From Thiotrichales bacterium 19S3-11 (GTDB lineage: Bacteria > Pseudomonadota > Gammaproteobacteria > Francisellales > Francisellaceae), in NCBI GenBank assembly GCA_021713295.1, contig JAKJJU010000007.1, forward strand, positions 22,588 through 86,587: a stretch of DNA of 64,000 nucleotides, written 5' to 3'. Positions 38,060 to 46,975 of the stretch are shown here, in pieces. The notes beneath the pieces were generated by a model that was given only the letters and a program-made list of their open reading frames with translations, made no database searches and was not told the DNA's origin. Numbering within the stretch: position 1 is the first letter of the stretch; every line of letters begins with the position of its first letter. The position numbers and the translations under genes were made by a program.

Positions 38060-39895
38060 ATGATTAAACATCAGATGCTTTTATCTACTTTAGCTAAAGG
38101 TGAAATACAATATGGTTCTGTAGAGTATAAGCAACAAGTTGCAAGCTATAGATGTCTATTAGATGACTTAGTAAAATATCGATATCAACAGTATGATTTT
38201 TCTGATGCTAAAATGTCTGATAGTGACTACCTTAAACAACTTAAGGCAAATCTTGCTGAAACGTTTAATCAATTAGCTTCTCGCATTGTGTGTGATGTCT
38301 TAAGTTATTCATCAGACCCACATCAAGCAGCAGCTATTTTTACATTTTGGGTAGATGTTGCGATAAATACAGTTAATAACTTTGAATTACAACGTGCTAT
38401 CGTAGCAGGGTTAAATCATGTAAACCTTAGCCGGATATATGAACCAGGAAAACCTGGCTATCAGCAGTTAAATTCTGAAACACGAAAAAATTTAGAATTA
38501 CTGCTTCAGCATAAACGTTTTACAAAAGAGTTAATCTATCAAGATGAAAGTTTACCACCGTGTTCATTGTTTTTTGGTGCATTAGAGTTCGCTGAGCAAT
38601 TGGCTGATCAACAACCAGCCAAGGATAAAGTTTTACAGCGAATGCGGTATTTTCAAAATCAACAGAAAATAAATGCTGAGGATGTAACTGAAACTAATAT
38701 TTTAAATGATATGGCAGTGGATGTTAAAATTGGCATAAAAAAAATTAATGATATAGGAAATTTAGATGATGATGAAGTATGGGAAGTAAGTAGCGAATTA
38801 CGTGAAAATTGTGAAAAAATTAACAATGAAAGGCAACAAGCTAAATCTCGTCGAGCAAATACTAAAAGACTTTCTTCTAGTGGTCGATTTTTATTTACGC
38901 CTCGTAGTCATCAACAAGTTAAAAAGCATGATGATGCCCAAGTCGAAGCTGGTAGCTCTCAAAGTTTTCAATCAAAAAAAGTAACGATCTCAAAAAAAGA
39001 GCCTGATGTGGTGGCGTCGACTGCAACAATAAACAAGCCTAAATCTACACCGCAGTTACCGCAACAAATCTATATTTTCGCTTTAACAATTCGAGGTTGT
39101 ATTGATGTGCTTATGACTATTTTAGCTGAAAAGCAGCAAAAATTTGACCAAATAGAATGTCTTGAAGCATTACAAGGAACGCTATCACAACTCTATAAAG
39201 ATAAGGTATTTAAAAAGCTATCTAAAGCGGATAAACAACATTTTCGAGAGCTAGCGAAAATACCTGATATGGTAGTTATATTTGATGTCTCACAAGATGT
39301 TACAAAAGTCGCTAATGCAATTTTTATTAACCTATTTCAGAATAGGTCTCATATTAAAGATACGCCAGAGGCTGTAAAACAAGAAGAAAAAGAGCAAGAA
39401 AAACCATCTATATCACAGTTGAAGTTTTCCCCAGACAAATTAGATAAGTTACATAGAGTGCAACAATCCGAGTTGGAAAAAGAAGCGTCTGTTAGTGTTA
39501 CAAGAAGAGCAAGTTTAGATTTAAGTGATCTGCCCAGTGCGCGTGGTGATGATATAGCGCAAGTTGAAGCAAGCAAAGATGCCAGTAAGCGCCATAGTGA
39601 TATGTCTCCTACACCAAAATATGGTAAGGAAGTTGAACCAAAAATTCAGTTTTTTGAGAATATCGTTGAAAATCAAAAGGCGAGTGTTTCGGATAGAAAA
39701 AATAAATCGAGAGAACCATCAGTAATAGAAAGCCCCTCAGCTGCAAAAGGTACTCACCATAAGAAAAGGCGAGGGTTTTCATTTTTACCCATAAAAAGCA
39801 CAAAAAATAAAAAACCTCCGAAACAGGCGGAGCATTCTATGTTATTTCATGATACCAAGCCAACTAAAGAGCCATCGCTGATTAATGAGTTTTAA
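38060..39895 (+). CDS. RasGEF-domain protein, putative effector
   Basis: 611 residues. About residues 70-185 resemble the catalytic Cdc25/RasGEF domain: a helix with IFTFWVDVAINT, the conserved NNF (N106-F108) followed by LQRAIVAGL, V-N-L-S-R-I, a helix where Sos has ILEEAHELSEDHYKKYL, and PPCSLFFGALEF at 166-177, matching Sos PPCVPFFG. Such domains load GTP on small Ras-like GTPases, which this bacterium's host, not the bacterium, would own. Then come a basic disordered linker, a second helical domain (about 335-440) and a Ser/Lys-rich tail. AAAAGGA precedes the ATG. Translocation is inferred; Legionella has an effector with this domain. Confidence 0.75.
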   Translation: MIKHQMLLSTLAKGEIQYGSVEYKQQVASYRCLLDDLVKYRYQQYDFSDAKMSDSDYLKQLKANLAETFNQLASRIVCDVLSYSSDPHQAAAIFTFWVDVAINTVNNFELQRAIVAGLNHVNLSRIYEPGKPGYQQLNSETRKNLELLLQHKRFTKELIYQDESLPPCSLFFGALEFAEQLADQQPAKDKVLQRMRYFQNQQKINAEDVTETNILNDMAVDVKIGIKKINDIGNLDDDEVWEVSSELRENCEKINNERQQAKSRRANTKRLSSSGRFLFTPRSHQQVKKHDDAQVEAGSSQSFQSKKVTISKKEPDVVASTATINKPKSTPQLPQQIYIFALTIRGCIDVLMTILAEKQQKFDQIECLEALQGTLSQLYKDKVFKKLSKADKQHFRELAKIPDMVVIFDVSQDVTKVANAIFINLFQNRSHIKDTPEAVKQEEKEQEKPSISQLKFSPDKLDKLHRVQQSELEKEASVSVTRRASLDLSDLPSARGDDIAQVEASKDASKRHSDMSPTPKYGKEVEPKIQFFENIVENQKASVSDRKNKSREPSVIESPSAAKGTHHKKRRGFSFLPIKSTKNKKPPKQAEHSMLFHDTKPTKEPSLINEF

Positions 39896-39994
39896 CTAAT
39901 TTGTTATTAATAATTTAGTAGTAATAACCATGATTGACTAAAGCGTTAGATCAAGCTATGGTTTAATTTTCTATTGATATGGAGAGTGGTAGAA

Positions 39995-40993
39995 ATGAAG
40001 TATAAACTATCTTTAACAGCAGGCTTGGTATTATCTGTTATTATGAGTTCAAATGCGTTAGCGCTTCAAGATACGGTTAGATTGAAGAAACCATTACCTT
40101 CAAATGACCAGTTAACTTACATTGGGTATTGGAATAATCTAAATACAAATAATGCCGGAACAAAGGCAAATCCAACGCTGCTACAAACAGCACAGGCAGG
40201 TTATACAATTATTCCTGTGGCATTTGGTGTTATCCAAGGCACGGACGTGTCGCTATATAATAATCAATATAATAACAATGGCTATGGTGTTGATGTTAAT
40301 TATGATGAATTTATAAAAGATGTACAAAATGCTCAAGCACAAGGTGCCAAAATTTTATTAACGTTTGGTGGTGGGTCAAATTCAAAGTTTAGTTGGAATC
40401 CAGATCCAAATAATCCGCAAGCAGCGGCTGATAGTGTTATTGATTTTTTAGCAAAAAATAAACTTGATGGCGTAGATTTTGATCTAGAAGCAGGGATGAA
40501 TACAGATCAAAGTTATTTAAAAAGTTTTATAACAGAATTAAGAAAACAAGCTCAATTGCGAGAAGCAGATTTTGCGCATGGTTTTACAATAACTGGAGCA
40601 CCTCAGCTTGTTTCAAGTCACGAATTTATGTGGAATGGTAATACGAGTTTAAATGAGTTACTAGCAAGTGATGCTTGTGGTGGTGTTCATTGTTTTGATT
40701 ATTTATCAATTCAGGATTATAACAATAATCCGCAGCCATCACTTTCGGATGCTTACGATGCCGTCTATAGTCAGATGGACAGTAACAATAATGATGGTAC
40801 AACCAAAATTATACTTGGCGTTCCTGCAACAACAAGCGATGGTCAAGGTTATATGACACCGGAAGTTATAAAAGAAGAAATCAATACTATTGAAAATAAA
40901 TCTACAGCGGGGCAATTTGCAGGTATAATGGTTTGGACTGCTAGCAGTGATTATACTGAAGGAAACTGGAGCTTTATAAGTCAGATTAAATAA
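39995..40993 (+). CDS. Secreted chitinase, glycoside hydrolase family 18
   Basis: 332 residues with a signal peptide (LSLTAGLVLSVIMSSNALA). The catalytic motif DGVDFDLE holds the acids D161, D163 and the proton donor E165, and the barrel strands YIGYWNN, KILLTFGGG, FTITGAPQL, YLSIQDYN and GIMVWTASS follow the GH18 order. It should cleave chitin outside the cell by substrate-assisted catalysis. The frame is open to 39974, but the ATG at 39995 starts the signal peptide and follows GGAGAGTGG. It abuts the photolyase gene with no gap. Confidence 0.9.
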   Translation: MKYKLSLTAGLVLSVIMSSNALALQDTVRLKKPLPSNDQLTYIGYWNNLNTNNAGTKANPTLLQTAQAGYTIIPVAFGVIQGTDVSLYNNQYNNNGYGVDVNYDEFIKDVQNAQAQGAKILLTFGGGSNSKFSWNPDPNNPQAAADSVIDFLAKNKLDGVDFDLEAGMNTDQSYLKSFITELRKQAQLREADFAHGFTITGAPQLVSSHEFMWNGNTSLNELLASDACGGVHCFDYLSIQDYNNNPQPSLSDAYDAVYSQMDSNNNDGTTKIILGVPATTSDGQGYMTPEVIKEEINTIENKSTAGQFAGIMVWTASSDYTEGNWSFISQIK

Positions 40994-42400
40994 ATGGTTA
41001 TAGTTTGGATACGACAAGATTTAAGATTATCGGATAACCCAGCATTATCAAATGCCATGAAACATGACGAAGTTTTACCGATTTATATTGATGATACGGT
41101 TCATGCAAATGAGTTCAGACTAGGTGAAGCTTCAAAAGTTTGGCTTTATTATTCATTAAAAAAATTTAACCAAGTATTGGATAATAAAATTTCATTTTAT
41201 CAAGGGGATCCACTTCGTATTCTTACGCAGTTAATAACGGCGTATCCGATAAAAAAGATACTTTGGAATCGCTGCTATGAACCTTGGCAGATAAAACGCG
41301 ATCAGTTGATTAAATCAAAATTAACTGCGTTAGGGTGTGAAGTTTATACGTATAATGGTTTTTTATTGTGGGAACCTTGGTGTGTTTTGAAAAAAGATCA
41401 TACACCGTATCATGTCTTTACGGCCTATTATCAAAAAGGCGCTCTTAATGCTAAAAGTCCTCGTTTATTAATTGATAAACCTAATCTAGAGACATCGAAA
41501 CTGATTAAAGATAACAAATACTCGCAATCCTTAGATCAGTTGAAATTTTTGCCGAAAATAAAGTGGTATGCTGATGTGATAAAACACTGGAAGGTTGGTG
41601 AAGATCATGCACTTTCACAGTTAAATGACTTTTTATCGGATAAGCTTAAATCCTATAAGCAGAGTCGTGATTTTCCATCATTAGATGCAACTTCTAAATT
41701 GTCAGCAGCATTACACTTTGGTGAAATATCAGTACATACCTTATGGCATCGTGCTAAAGATTGTGAGGAATCAGATGGTAAAGCTCACTTTCTTAAAGAG
41801 TTAGCTTGGCGTGAATTTGCTTATCATTTATTATTTTATTTTAATGAATTACCCAAACAGAACTGGCAGAAAAAGTTTAACGAGTTTCCATGGTCAAAAG
41901 ATGCCGAGCGTTTGAATGCCTGGCAGAGAGGGCAAACGGGTATTCCTATTGTTGATGCAGGAATGCGCCAATTGTGGCATACGGGGCACATGCATAATCG
42001 CGTGCGTATGATTTGTGCCTCATTTTTAATTAAAAACTGTATGATTGATTGGCGAGAAGGCCAGCACTGGTTTTGGCAGTGCTTGTTTGATGCGGATTTG
42101 GCAAACAATAGTGCTAGCTGGCAATGGGTTGCTGGGTGTGGTTTTGATGCAGCGCCTTATTTTAGAATATTTAACCCCGTGTTACAGGCAGAGAAATTTG
42201 ACCCAAAAGGGCAGTACCTTAAAAAATACCTGCCAGAATTAAACCTAATGCCAATTAAATATATTTATGCACCGTGGCTTGCACCAAAAGAGATATTAAC
42301 TCAAGCTAATGTTGAGCTTGGAAAAACCTATCCCTATCCGATTGTTGATTTAAAGTTATCGAGAGAAATGGCATTAGAAGCTTATAAGCAATTAGGCTGA
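40994..42400 (+). CDS. phrB: Deoxyribodipyrimidine photolyase (CPD, class I)
   Basis: 468-residue light-driven DNA repair enzyme. N-terminal antenna Rossmann domain (VIVWIRQDLRLSDNPALSNA), C-terminal FAD domain with LAWREFAYHLLFYFNELP, WQRGQTGIPIVDAGMRQLW, MHNRVRMICASFL, DADLANNSASWQWVAGCGFDAAPYFRIFNP. The electron-transfer tryptophans appear to be present. The ATG directly follows the chitinase stop. The 3' end overlaps the convergent MFS gene by nine bases (42392-42400). A photolyase implies a life stage exposed to light, so the organism is not purely intracellular (inference). Confidence 0.95.
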   Translation: MVIVWIRQDLRLSDNPALSNAMKHDEVLPIYIDDTVHANEFRLGEASKVWLYYSLKKFNQVLDNKISFYQGDPLRILTQLITAYPIKKILWNRCYEPWQIKRDQLIKSKLTALGCEVYTYNGFLLWEPWCVLKKDHTPYHVFTAYYQKGALNAKSPRLLIDKPNLETSKLIKDNKYSQSLDQLKFLPKIKWYADVIKHWKVGEDHALSQLNDFLSDKLKSYKQSRDFPSLDATSKLSAALHFGEISVHTLWHRAKDCEESDGKAHFLKELAWREFAYHLLFYFNELPKQNWQKKFNEFPWSKDAERLNAWQRGQTGIPIVDAGMRQLWHTGHMHNRVRMICASFLIKNCMIDWREGQHWFWQCLFDADLANNSASWQWVAGCGFDAAPYFRIFNPVLQAEKFDPKGQYLKKYLPELNLMPIKYIYAPWLAPKEILTQANVELGKTYPYPIVDLKLSREMALEAYKQLG

Positions 42401-43645
42401 TGGTGCTTGTTGTGGGTTATCTTCATCAGCTCTTGGGTTTAATTCACTGACTATAGGTGTTGTCGTTGGTGCTGCTGTAAAGTCTTGTTTTTCTGCATCG
42501 GTTGGTGCTTCAACTTGGCTCTTACGCCATATTAGAAAGACAGATAGTGGTAATGAGCAGATGATAAAAAAGATTAATAGTCCGGTTGTATTAAAGGCAT
42601 AGATGAAAAATGGTGCAATTACTGGGCCAACCATTGCACCAGCACCATAGGCTAGTAATAATCCTTGTGTTGCTCCAATAATATCTTTTGGTTCTAAGCG
42701 GTCACAAGTATGACTGATACTTACAGGATAAAGTGTAAACGTAGCACCACCTAAGATAAATAAGGAAAAGCAGAAGAAGTAGAATGAGTACATGGAGGTT
42801 AAAGCAATAATTAGTGAAATACAGGCAGTAACGATACCTAAAGCACTCATAACTGTGCGTCTACTAATTTTATCGGATAGTTTACCAATTGGGTATTGGA
42901 GTGCCATACCACCTAGAATCGTAATTCCCATTAACCAAGCTAAAGAATTAACACTATAGTCTTGATCAGCAATATAAATAGGTAATAAGCCATAAACATT
43001 ACCCAAAATTAAGCCACTGATAAAGCAGGTAATAATACCACTTGGGCTACTTTTAAATAATGATTTAATATTTAATGTTGATGGTTCTTCAAATTTTGGT
43101 GAGTCTGTTTTTGTCATTGCTAAGGGGATCACAGATAACGATGCGAGTATTGTAGCAATGGCATAAGGAATAAAACTTTCAATATGACCAATATTTAACA
43201 GAAATTGACCACCAGCTTGAGCTAAATAAAGTGCAACCATATAAACAGCTAAGATTTGGCCTCTGTTTTCTTTGTTGCTGCTTGTTAAAATCCAGCTTTC
43301 AATGACAACATATAAACCACCAATTGCTAATCCATCAACTAATCTTAAGATAATCCAGAAGATATCATTAATATAAATACCATGTAGCATGGTTGTCACT
43401 GCTAAGAGAGAGGCAAATGCAGCATAGGCTCTAATATGTCCAACACGAAAGATAAATTTTTCGGTTTTAAAGGCGGCAAGTGTCATACCGGCATAATAGA
43501 ATGTTGTCAGTGCTCCAATAGATAAACTACTACTACCTAGGTCATGCAATCGTAAAGATAAGTAAGTTGTAATTAAGCCATTACCTAAGGTTAGAATTAC
43601 CAAGCATAATAGGGGGGTGATTAATAATCTAAGTGTTGAAAACAT
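42392..43645 (-). CDS. MFS transporter, YcaD-like
   Basis: About 417 residues, twelve hydrophobic segments. The fourth to sixth segments read DGLAIGGLYVVIESWIL and NRGQILAVYMVALYLAQAGGQ, characteristic of the YcaD/YfkF branch. The cytoplasmic loop motif is GKLSDKISRRTVMS. The C-terminus is a long Pro/Thr/Ala-rich tail after SVFLIWRKSQ. Substrate unknown. The frame reaches GTG at 43669, but the ATG at 43645 follows AAGGGTAG and is preferred. It is convergent with phrB. Confidence 0.82.
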   Translation of the reverse strand: MFSTLRLLITPLLCLVILTLGNGLITTYLSLRLHDLGSSSLSIGALTTFYYAGMTLAAFKTEKFIFRVGHIRAYAAFASLLAVTTMLHGIYINDIFWIILRLVDGLAIGGLYVVIESWILTSSNKENRGQILAVYMVALYLAQAGGQFLLNIGHIESFIPYAIATILASLSVIPLAMTKTDSPKFEEPSTLNIKSLFKSSPSGIITCFISGLILGNVYGLLPIYIADQDYSVNSLAWLMGITILGGMALQYPIGKLSDKISRRTVMSALGIVTACISLIIALTSMYSFYFFCFSLFILGGATFTLYPVSISHTCDRLEPKDIIGATQGLLLAYGAGAMVGPVIAPFFIYAFNTTGLLIFFIICSLPLSVFLIWRKSQVEAPTDAEKQDFTAAPTTTPIVSELNPRADEDNPQQAPSA

Positions 43646-43756
43646 AGAGGCTACCCTTATTTTTATCACTGTTTATTTAGTAGTTTCGGATAGTTGTAAT
43701 TGTATGCCAAGTGTTAGAGGAAGGGTAGATTTAATGTAATAAATATTCTAGTATCA

Positions 43757-44893
43757 CTATCTAACATAGTGTGGTGTTCTAACTGAGCCCATGAAATCAT
43801 TATAAGCCTCTTCTGCTTCACTCTTACGTAGAGCTTCTTCAATTCCTTGGACTAGGGTAGGTGGTTGAGTTGCAGTTGCTTTAGTTATTGCTTCTTCGAG
43901 GATATCTGATTGCCTTGCAAATATAGTATCTACTACATTTTTAATATCGAAACTTTTATGTGCTATAACCCAAGAGGTTGGTGATGTTTGTACAATATTA
44001 TGCTGTTTCTCTGTTTCTACTTGGTCAACTAGTGATTTATTGAATAACTCAACTTTAGTTGGCTCAATGCATTTATCTAATTTAAGTAAAACACCAAGAT
44101 TGTTGTGGGGTTGTATGAACTCTTTAAACGTATGTTCAGCAGCATTTATTGTATCTTCTTCAGTATTACCAGCGTTTTTGACATAAACCAATGCAGTGTT
44201 AGTTAGATTTGCCGGCGCTGGTTGAACAGCAGTATTTGTATTACCATTATTAGTAGCATTACTTTGATTTGCAGGCGCTGGTTGTGTGGTTCCAGCAACA
44301 GTAGTTTGATTAATAATTGGTTGATTGAGAGCTTGATTGGCTGGAGGATAAGTAGCCGTTATGTTAATACCTTGGTTTTGATTTATTGCATTAACAATCG
44401 TCTGACCTTGCTGATTAACTTGCTTAGATACAGTATAACCTAATGCGGTTAAATTTTTAATTGATAGGTCAATTAGTTTATCTTGTGCTAGTTGATCTTG
44501 CTTTTCAACGATGTTTTCATTACGTTTATCTTGGATAAGGGTTAATAGACTTTCATCTTCTATTTTTTCAAAAATCTTATCGTTTGCTTTTTTTAACTCA
44601 TCAAGTTTTTCGAAGCTTTTATCGATTGATTTTAATAATTCTTCATCTTTTCTATCATCTTCCTCATCAGCAGCCTCATGTCTCGCACTCGCTGATTTTG
44701 CTTGCTCTATTTCAGAGCGAAGCTTTAATAAAAGGGCTTCGGTTTGTTGTTCTTCAATAATGTGTTCTAAAACTTGTTCACGTTCTTTACGATGTTCTAA
44801 TACGCGTGCATTTTTGATATTATTATCAATATCATCTTCAAGTTGTTTAAGAATCTTTTTTATTTGATCATTACTTAGATTTAATCGAGACAT
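43757..44893 (-). CDS. Coiled-coil putative effector, ELLKSI-family paralogue A
   Basis: 378 residues, unknown. Residues 1-140 form charged coiled coils ending in the DEELLKSI motif (85-90), followed by LGYTV at 151-155, a Gln/Asn/Thr/Pro-rich linker with two QPAPAN copies, then GNTEED at 242-247 and a C-terminal domain with TSPTSWVIAHKSFDI. The same order of motifs occurs in the two neighbouring genes that end at 45473 and 46976, so they are diverged tandem duplicates. No signal peptide. Eight consecutive G residues lie five bases before the ATG, an unusual Shine-Dalgarno region. Confidence 0.55.
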   Translation of the reverse strand: MSRLNLSNDQIKKILKQLEDDIDNNIKNARVLEHRKEREQVLEHIIEEQQTEALLLKLRSEIEQAKSASARHEAADEEDDRKDEELLKSIDKSFEKLDELKKANDKIFEKIEDESLLTLIQDKRNENIVEKQDQLAQDKLIDLSIKNLTALGYTVSKQVNQQGQTIVNAINQNQGINITATYPPANQALNQPIINQTTVAGTTQPAPANQSNATNNGNTNTAVQPAPANLTNTALVYVKNAGNTEEDTINAAEHTFKEFIQPHNNLGVLLKLDKCIEPTKVELFNKSLVDQVETEKQHNIVQTSPTSWVIAHKSFDIKNVVDTIFARQSDILEEAITKATATQPPTLVQGIEEALRKSEAEEAYNDFMGSVRTPHYVR

Positions 44894-44898
44894 ATGTT

Positions 44899-44906
44899 CC
44901 CCCCCC
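44899..44906 (-). promoter_or_regulatory. G8 tract at the ribosome-binding site of paralogue A
   Basis: Eight uninterrupted G residues on the minus strand, five bases before the start codon and preceded by AAA. Homopolymer tracts of this length slip during replication, and their length would change Shine-Dalgarno spacing. Confidence 0.6.
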
Positions 44907-44982
44907 TTTAGTATTAATAATAAATAAATTTTAACATTCTAGATGGATAGTATCAGATTTATTGCTGTAAGGCTATCGTTGA

Positions 44983-44993
44983 TTTGTTACAAA
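44983..44993. repeat. TTTGTnACAAA palindrome upstream of paralogue A
   Basis: TTTGTTACAAA is a perfect odd palindrome, 90 bases before the start of the minus-strand gene. The same palindrome occurs at 46881-46891 and an imperfect copy at 46627-46635. It may be a shared operator; evidence is only recurrence. Confidence 0.3.
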
Positions 44994-45025
44994 TTCGATC
45001 ATTTTTTGTACACTAAAATACCTAG

Positions 45026-45361
45026 CTAATTTTGAATTGAAAAACCAAATTGCGCTAGTATTTCCTCAACCACTTTTTTACTATCTTCGAATCTCACAAT
45101 GTTTGATTCCTCAGGTTCTGATTGATCTTTCACTGTAACGAGAGTATCTGTAATATTTAAATAATTATCAATTTGTGAGATAAAATCGTGATGTACTTTA
45201 TCTAGCATTGCTAATTTTTCAGCTTTGACATCATCGGTAAGGTAACTATCGTTAGTATATTGACTTTCAGAATCAGCGATTGCATTTTTTATTCGAAATC
45301 GAAGTTCTGTTAAGAATGCTTCAGCTTGTTGTTGATTATTAATTGAATTTAACTGTTTCAT
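45026..45361 (-). CDS. Small unknown protein related to paralogue A
   Basis: 111 residues, acidic and helical, no signal peptide. The stretch EAFLTELRFRIKNAIADS (residues 14-31) resembles EALLLKLRSEIEQAKSAS in paralogue A, so it may be a truncated member or partner of that family. Seven consecutive G residues (45366-45372) lie four bases before the ATG. It stands alone between two larger paralogues on the same strand. Confidence 0.45.
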   Translation of the reverse strand: MKQLNSINNQQQAEAFLTELRFRIKNAIADSESQYTNDSYLTDDVKAEKLAMLDKVHHDFISQIDNYLNITDTLVTVKDQSEPEESNIVRFEDSKKVVEEILAQFGFSIQN

Positions 45362-45365
45362 GCTG

Positions 45366-45372
45366 CCCCCCC
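45366..45372 (-). promoter_or_regulatory. G7 tract at the ribosome-binding site of the 111-residue gene
   Basis: Seven G residues immediately before CAGC-ATG. Like the G8 tract at 44899-44906, it occupies the Shine-Dalgarno position and is a candidate slippage site. Confidence 0.55.
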
Positions 45373-45472
45373 AATGGTTATATGATTTTAATTAATTTCA
45401 TTTGCATGATAACAGATTAGTTGCAATAAAATCTAATTTTATTGTAATTAATTAAAGATGTTATTTGTAAAA

Positions 45473-46543
45473 TTAATGCGTGGTTAGGTCTAATGGTAAT
45501 GGATCTAAACCTCTAGCTTTACCATTTTCTTCAGCATGTTGTACTCCTGTAGCATGAAATAATGCTAGGCCATCAGTTTCAGATGATTTACTAAACGAAG
45601 CTTCTCTAATAGTAAGGTCCCTATCCCTAAATAACATTGGAGGAATGCCTGACTGGGCTAAAACCTGATCTAATGATCTGGTTGTAAATGTTACTGTGTA
45701 GGTATTTGACGGTTTGTTATCCTGTTGAACACGCTCCCAGAAAGCGCCGCTATAAAATTGTGATTGTTCTTGAGAGACTGAGATCAATTTATCAAGCAAC
45801 TTGCCAACATCATCATGATTTAAGCCTTCTTTACCTTCAATTGTTATTTCTTTTGGCTTATCAGTTTCTGGTGGCTTAGTGTCAATAAAGTCAGCTAAAG
45901 CATTAGCAGATGCATCGATATCTTCATCTGTATTACCAATATCATTTAACTCAACAGTATCAGTTTCAAAGTCTAAATCAAAATCAACGTGCTGATCTTC
46001 TTTTTGAACATGTACGGAATTTACAGTACCAGTTGTTGGGTCAACAGTAGGTGTTACAGTATAGCCAAGGTCAGTATATTTAGCACTAGTTGCAGCAAAA
46101 TTGTATTTAAATAATTCTTTCAAAAGATTTGTATCTGTATTGGATTTTTGAAGGTCTTCATTCTGAAGTTTACCGAATTGATTGACTACGTAGTCTTGAT
46201 CGGTTTCTTTCAATGAGTCAAAAGCATTCTTATTTTTTTCGTTTAAACGACGTAACTCTGCTATTTGTGCTTCAATTGATTTTAATAGTTTCTCGTCAAG
46301 TTCTTTATTTTTCTGATTGTATGTATTATTTCTCGTTTCACTAATTTGGTTTCGAATTAATTGGACTTGTTCCCTTTGGAGTTCTTCTTGTAGAACTTGA
46401 ATTTGCTTAAATTGAACTGCAATCTCATCTAAGTTTCTATTTTGATTAATAAGAATTGCTCTTATTACGCTCCTGTCAATAGCTGCTTTAGATTGTTCAA
46501 GTCTAGTTTGAATCTCATCTCTTTCTTTTTGAGTCAACGCCAT
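45473..46543 (-). CDS. Coiled-coil putative effector, ELLKSI-family paralogue B
   Basis: 356 residues, unknown. N-terminal coiled coil (ALTQKERDEIQTRLEQSKAA onward), EKLLKSI at 84-90, LGYTV at 159-163, then GNTDED at 203-208 and a C-terminal part with NTYTVTFTTRSLDQVLAQSG, matching the order in paralogue A. No membrane or export signal. The frame extends to 46600, but the ATG at 46543 has TGAGGAGAAT at the right distance, a conventional ribosome site unlike its G-tract neighbours. Confidence 0.55.
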   Translation of the reverse strand: MALTQKERDEIQTRLEQSKAAIDRSVIRAILINQNRNLDEIAVQFKQIQVLQEELQREQVQLIRNQISETRNNTYNQKNKELDEKLLKSIEAQIAELRRLNEKNKNAFDSLKETDQDYVVNQFGKLQNEDLQKSNTDTNLLKELFKYNFAATSAKYTDLGYTVTPTVDPTTGTVNSVHVQKEDQHVDFDLDFETDTVELNDIGNTDEDIDASANALADFIDTKPPETDKPKEITIEGKEGLNHDDVGKLLDKLISVSQEQSQFYSGAFWERVQQDNKPSNTYTVTFTTRSLDQVLAQSGIPPMLFRDRDLTIREASFSKSSETDGLALFHATGVQHAEENGKARGLDPLPLDLTTH

Positions 46544-46975
46544 TTTAATTCTCCTCAACACAAATTTAATAAAAGCTTTATATGTTGCATAGAATATCAA
46601 ATAATCAGATTTGAATAAAGTCTTGTTTTGTTACAGTGTTGATTAAAAAATAATCAGCATGATAAAATAACCACACCAATAAAAAAATATATAAACCAGT
46701 TAGATAGTCGTAAATAAAAATTTGAAGTATCAGTATATAAGCCAAAAAGCTGGGTGTATAATAATCAATTGTTACGAAATCACAAATTAAAATGATATAA
46801 TTAAGTATTATTATATTTCTGTGAAATTCATAAGACATTATGTAAAGCTATTAAAAAAACAACAAAACGAAATTCTATTATTTGTAACAAAATGAAATGA
46901 ATGAAGACAGAAATGACATGTAACTAGTAAATAAAACTAGGATATGAACTCTTTAGTTATTTTCTTTACAGAGAA
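46544..46975. other. 432-base AT-rich spacer between paralogues B and C
   Basis: Contains the palindrome TTTGTAACAAA (46881-46891) and an imperfect copy TTTGTTACAGT near 46627. A 77-codon hydrophobic minus-strand frame (46605-46838) has no ribosome site and is probably chance. No terminator hairpin was found. Confidence 0.4.

Noticed and set aside
46605..46838. 77-codon hydrophobic minus-strand frame
   Set aside because: No ribosome site, composition expected of AT-rich spacer DNA, and no recognisable membrane-protein pattern beyond Ile/Leu/Tyr richness.
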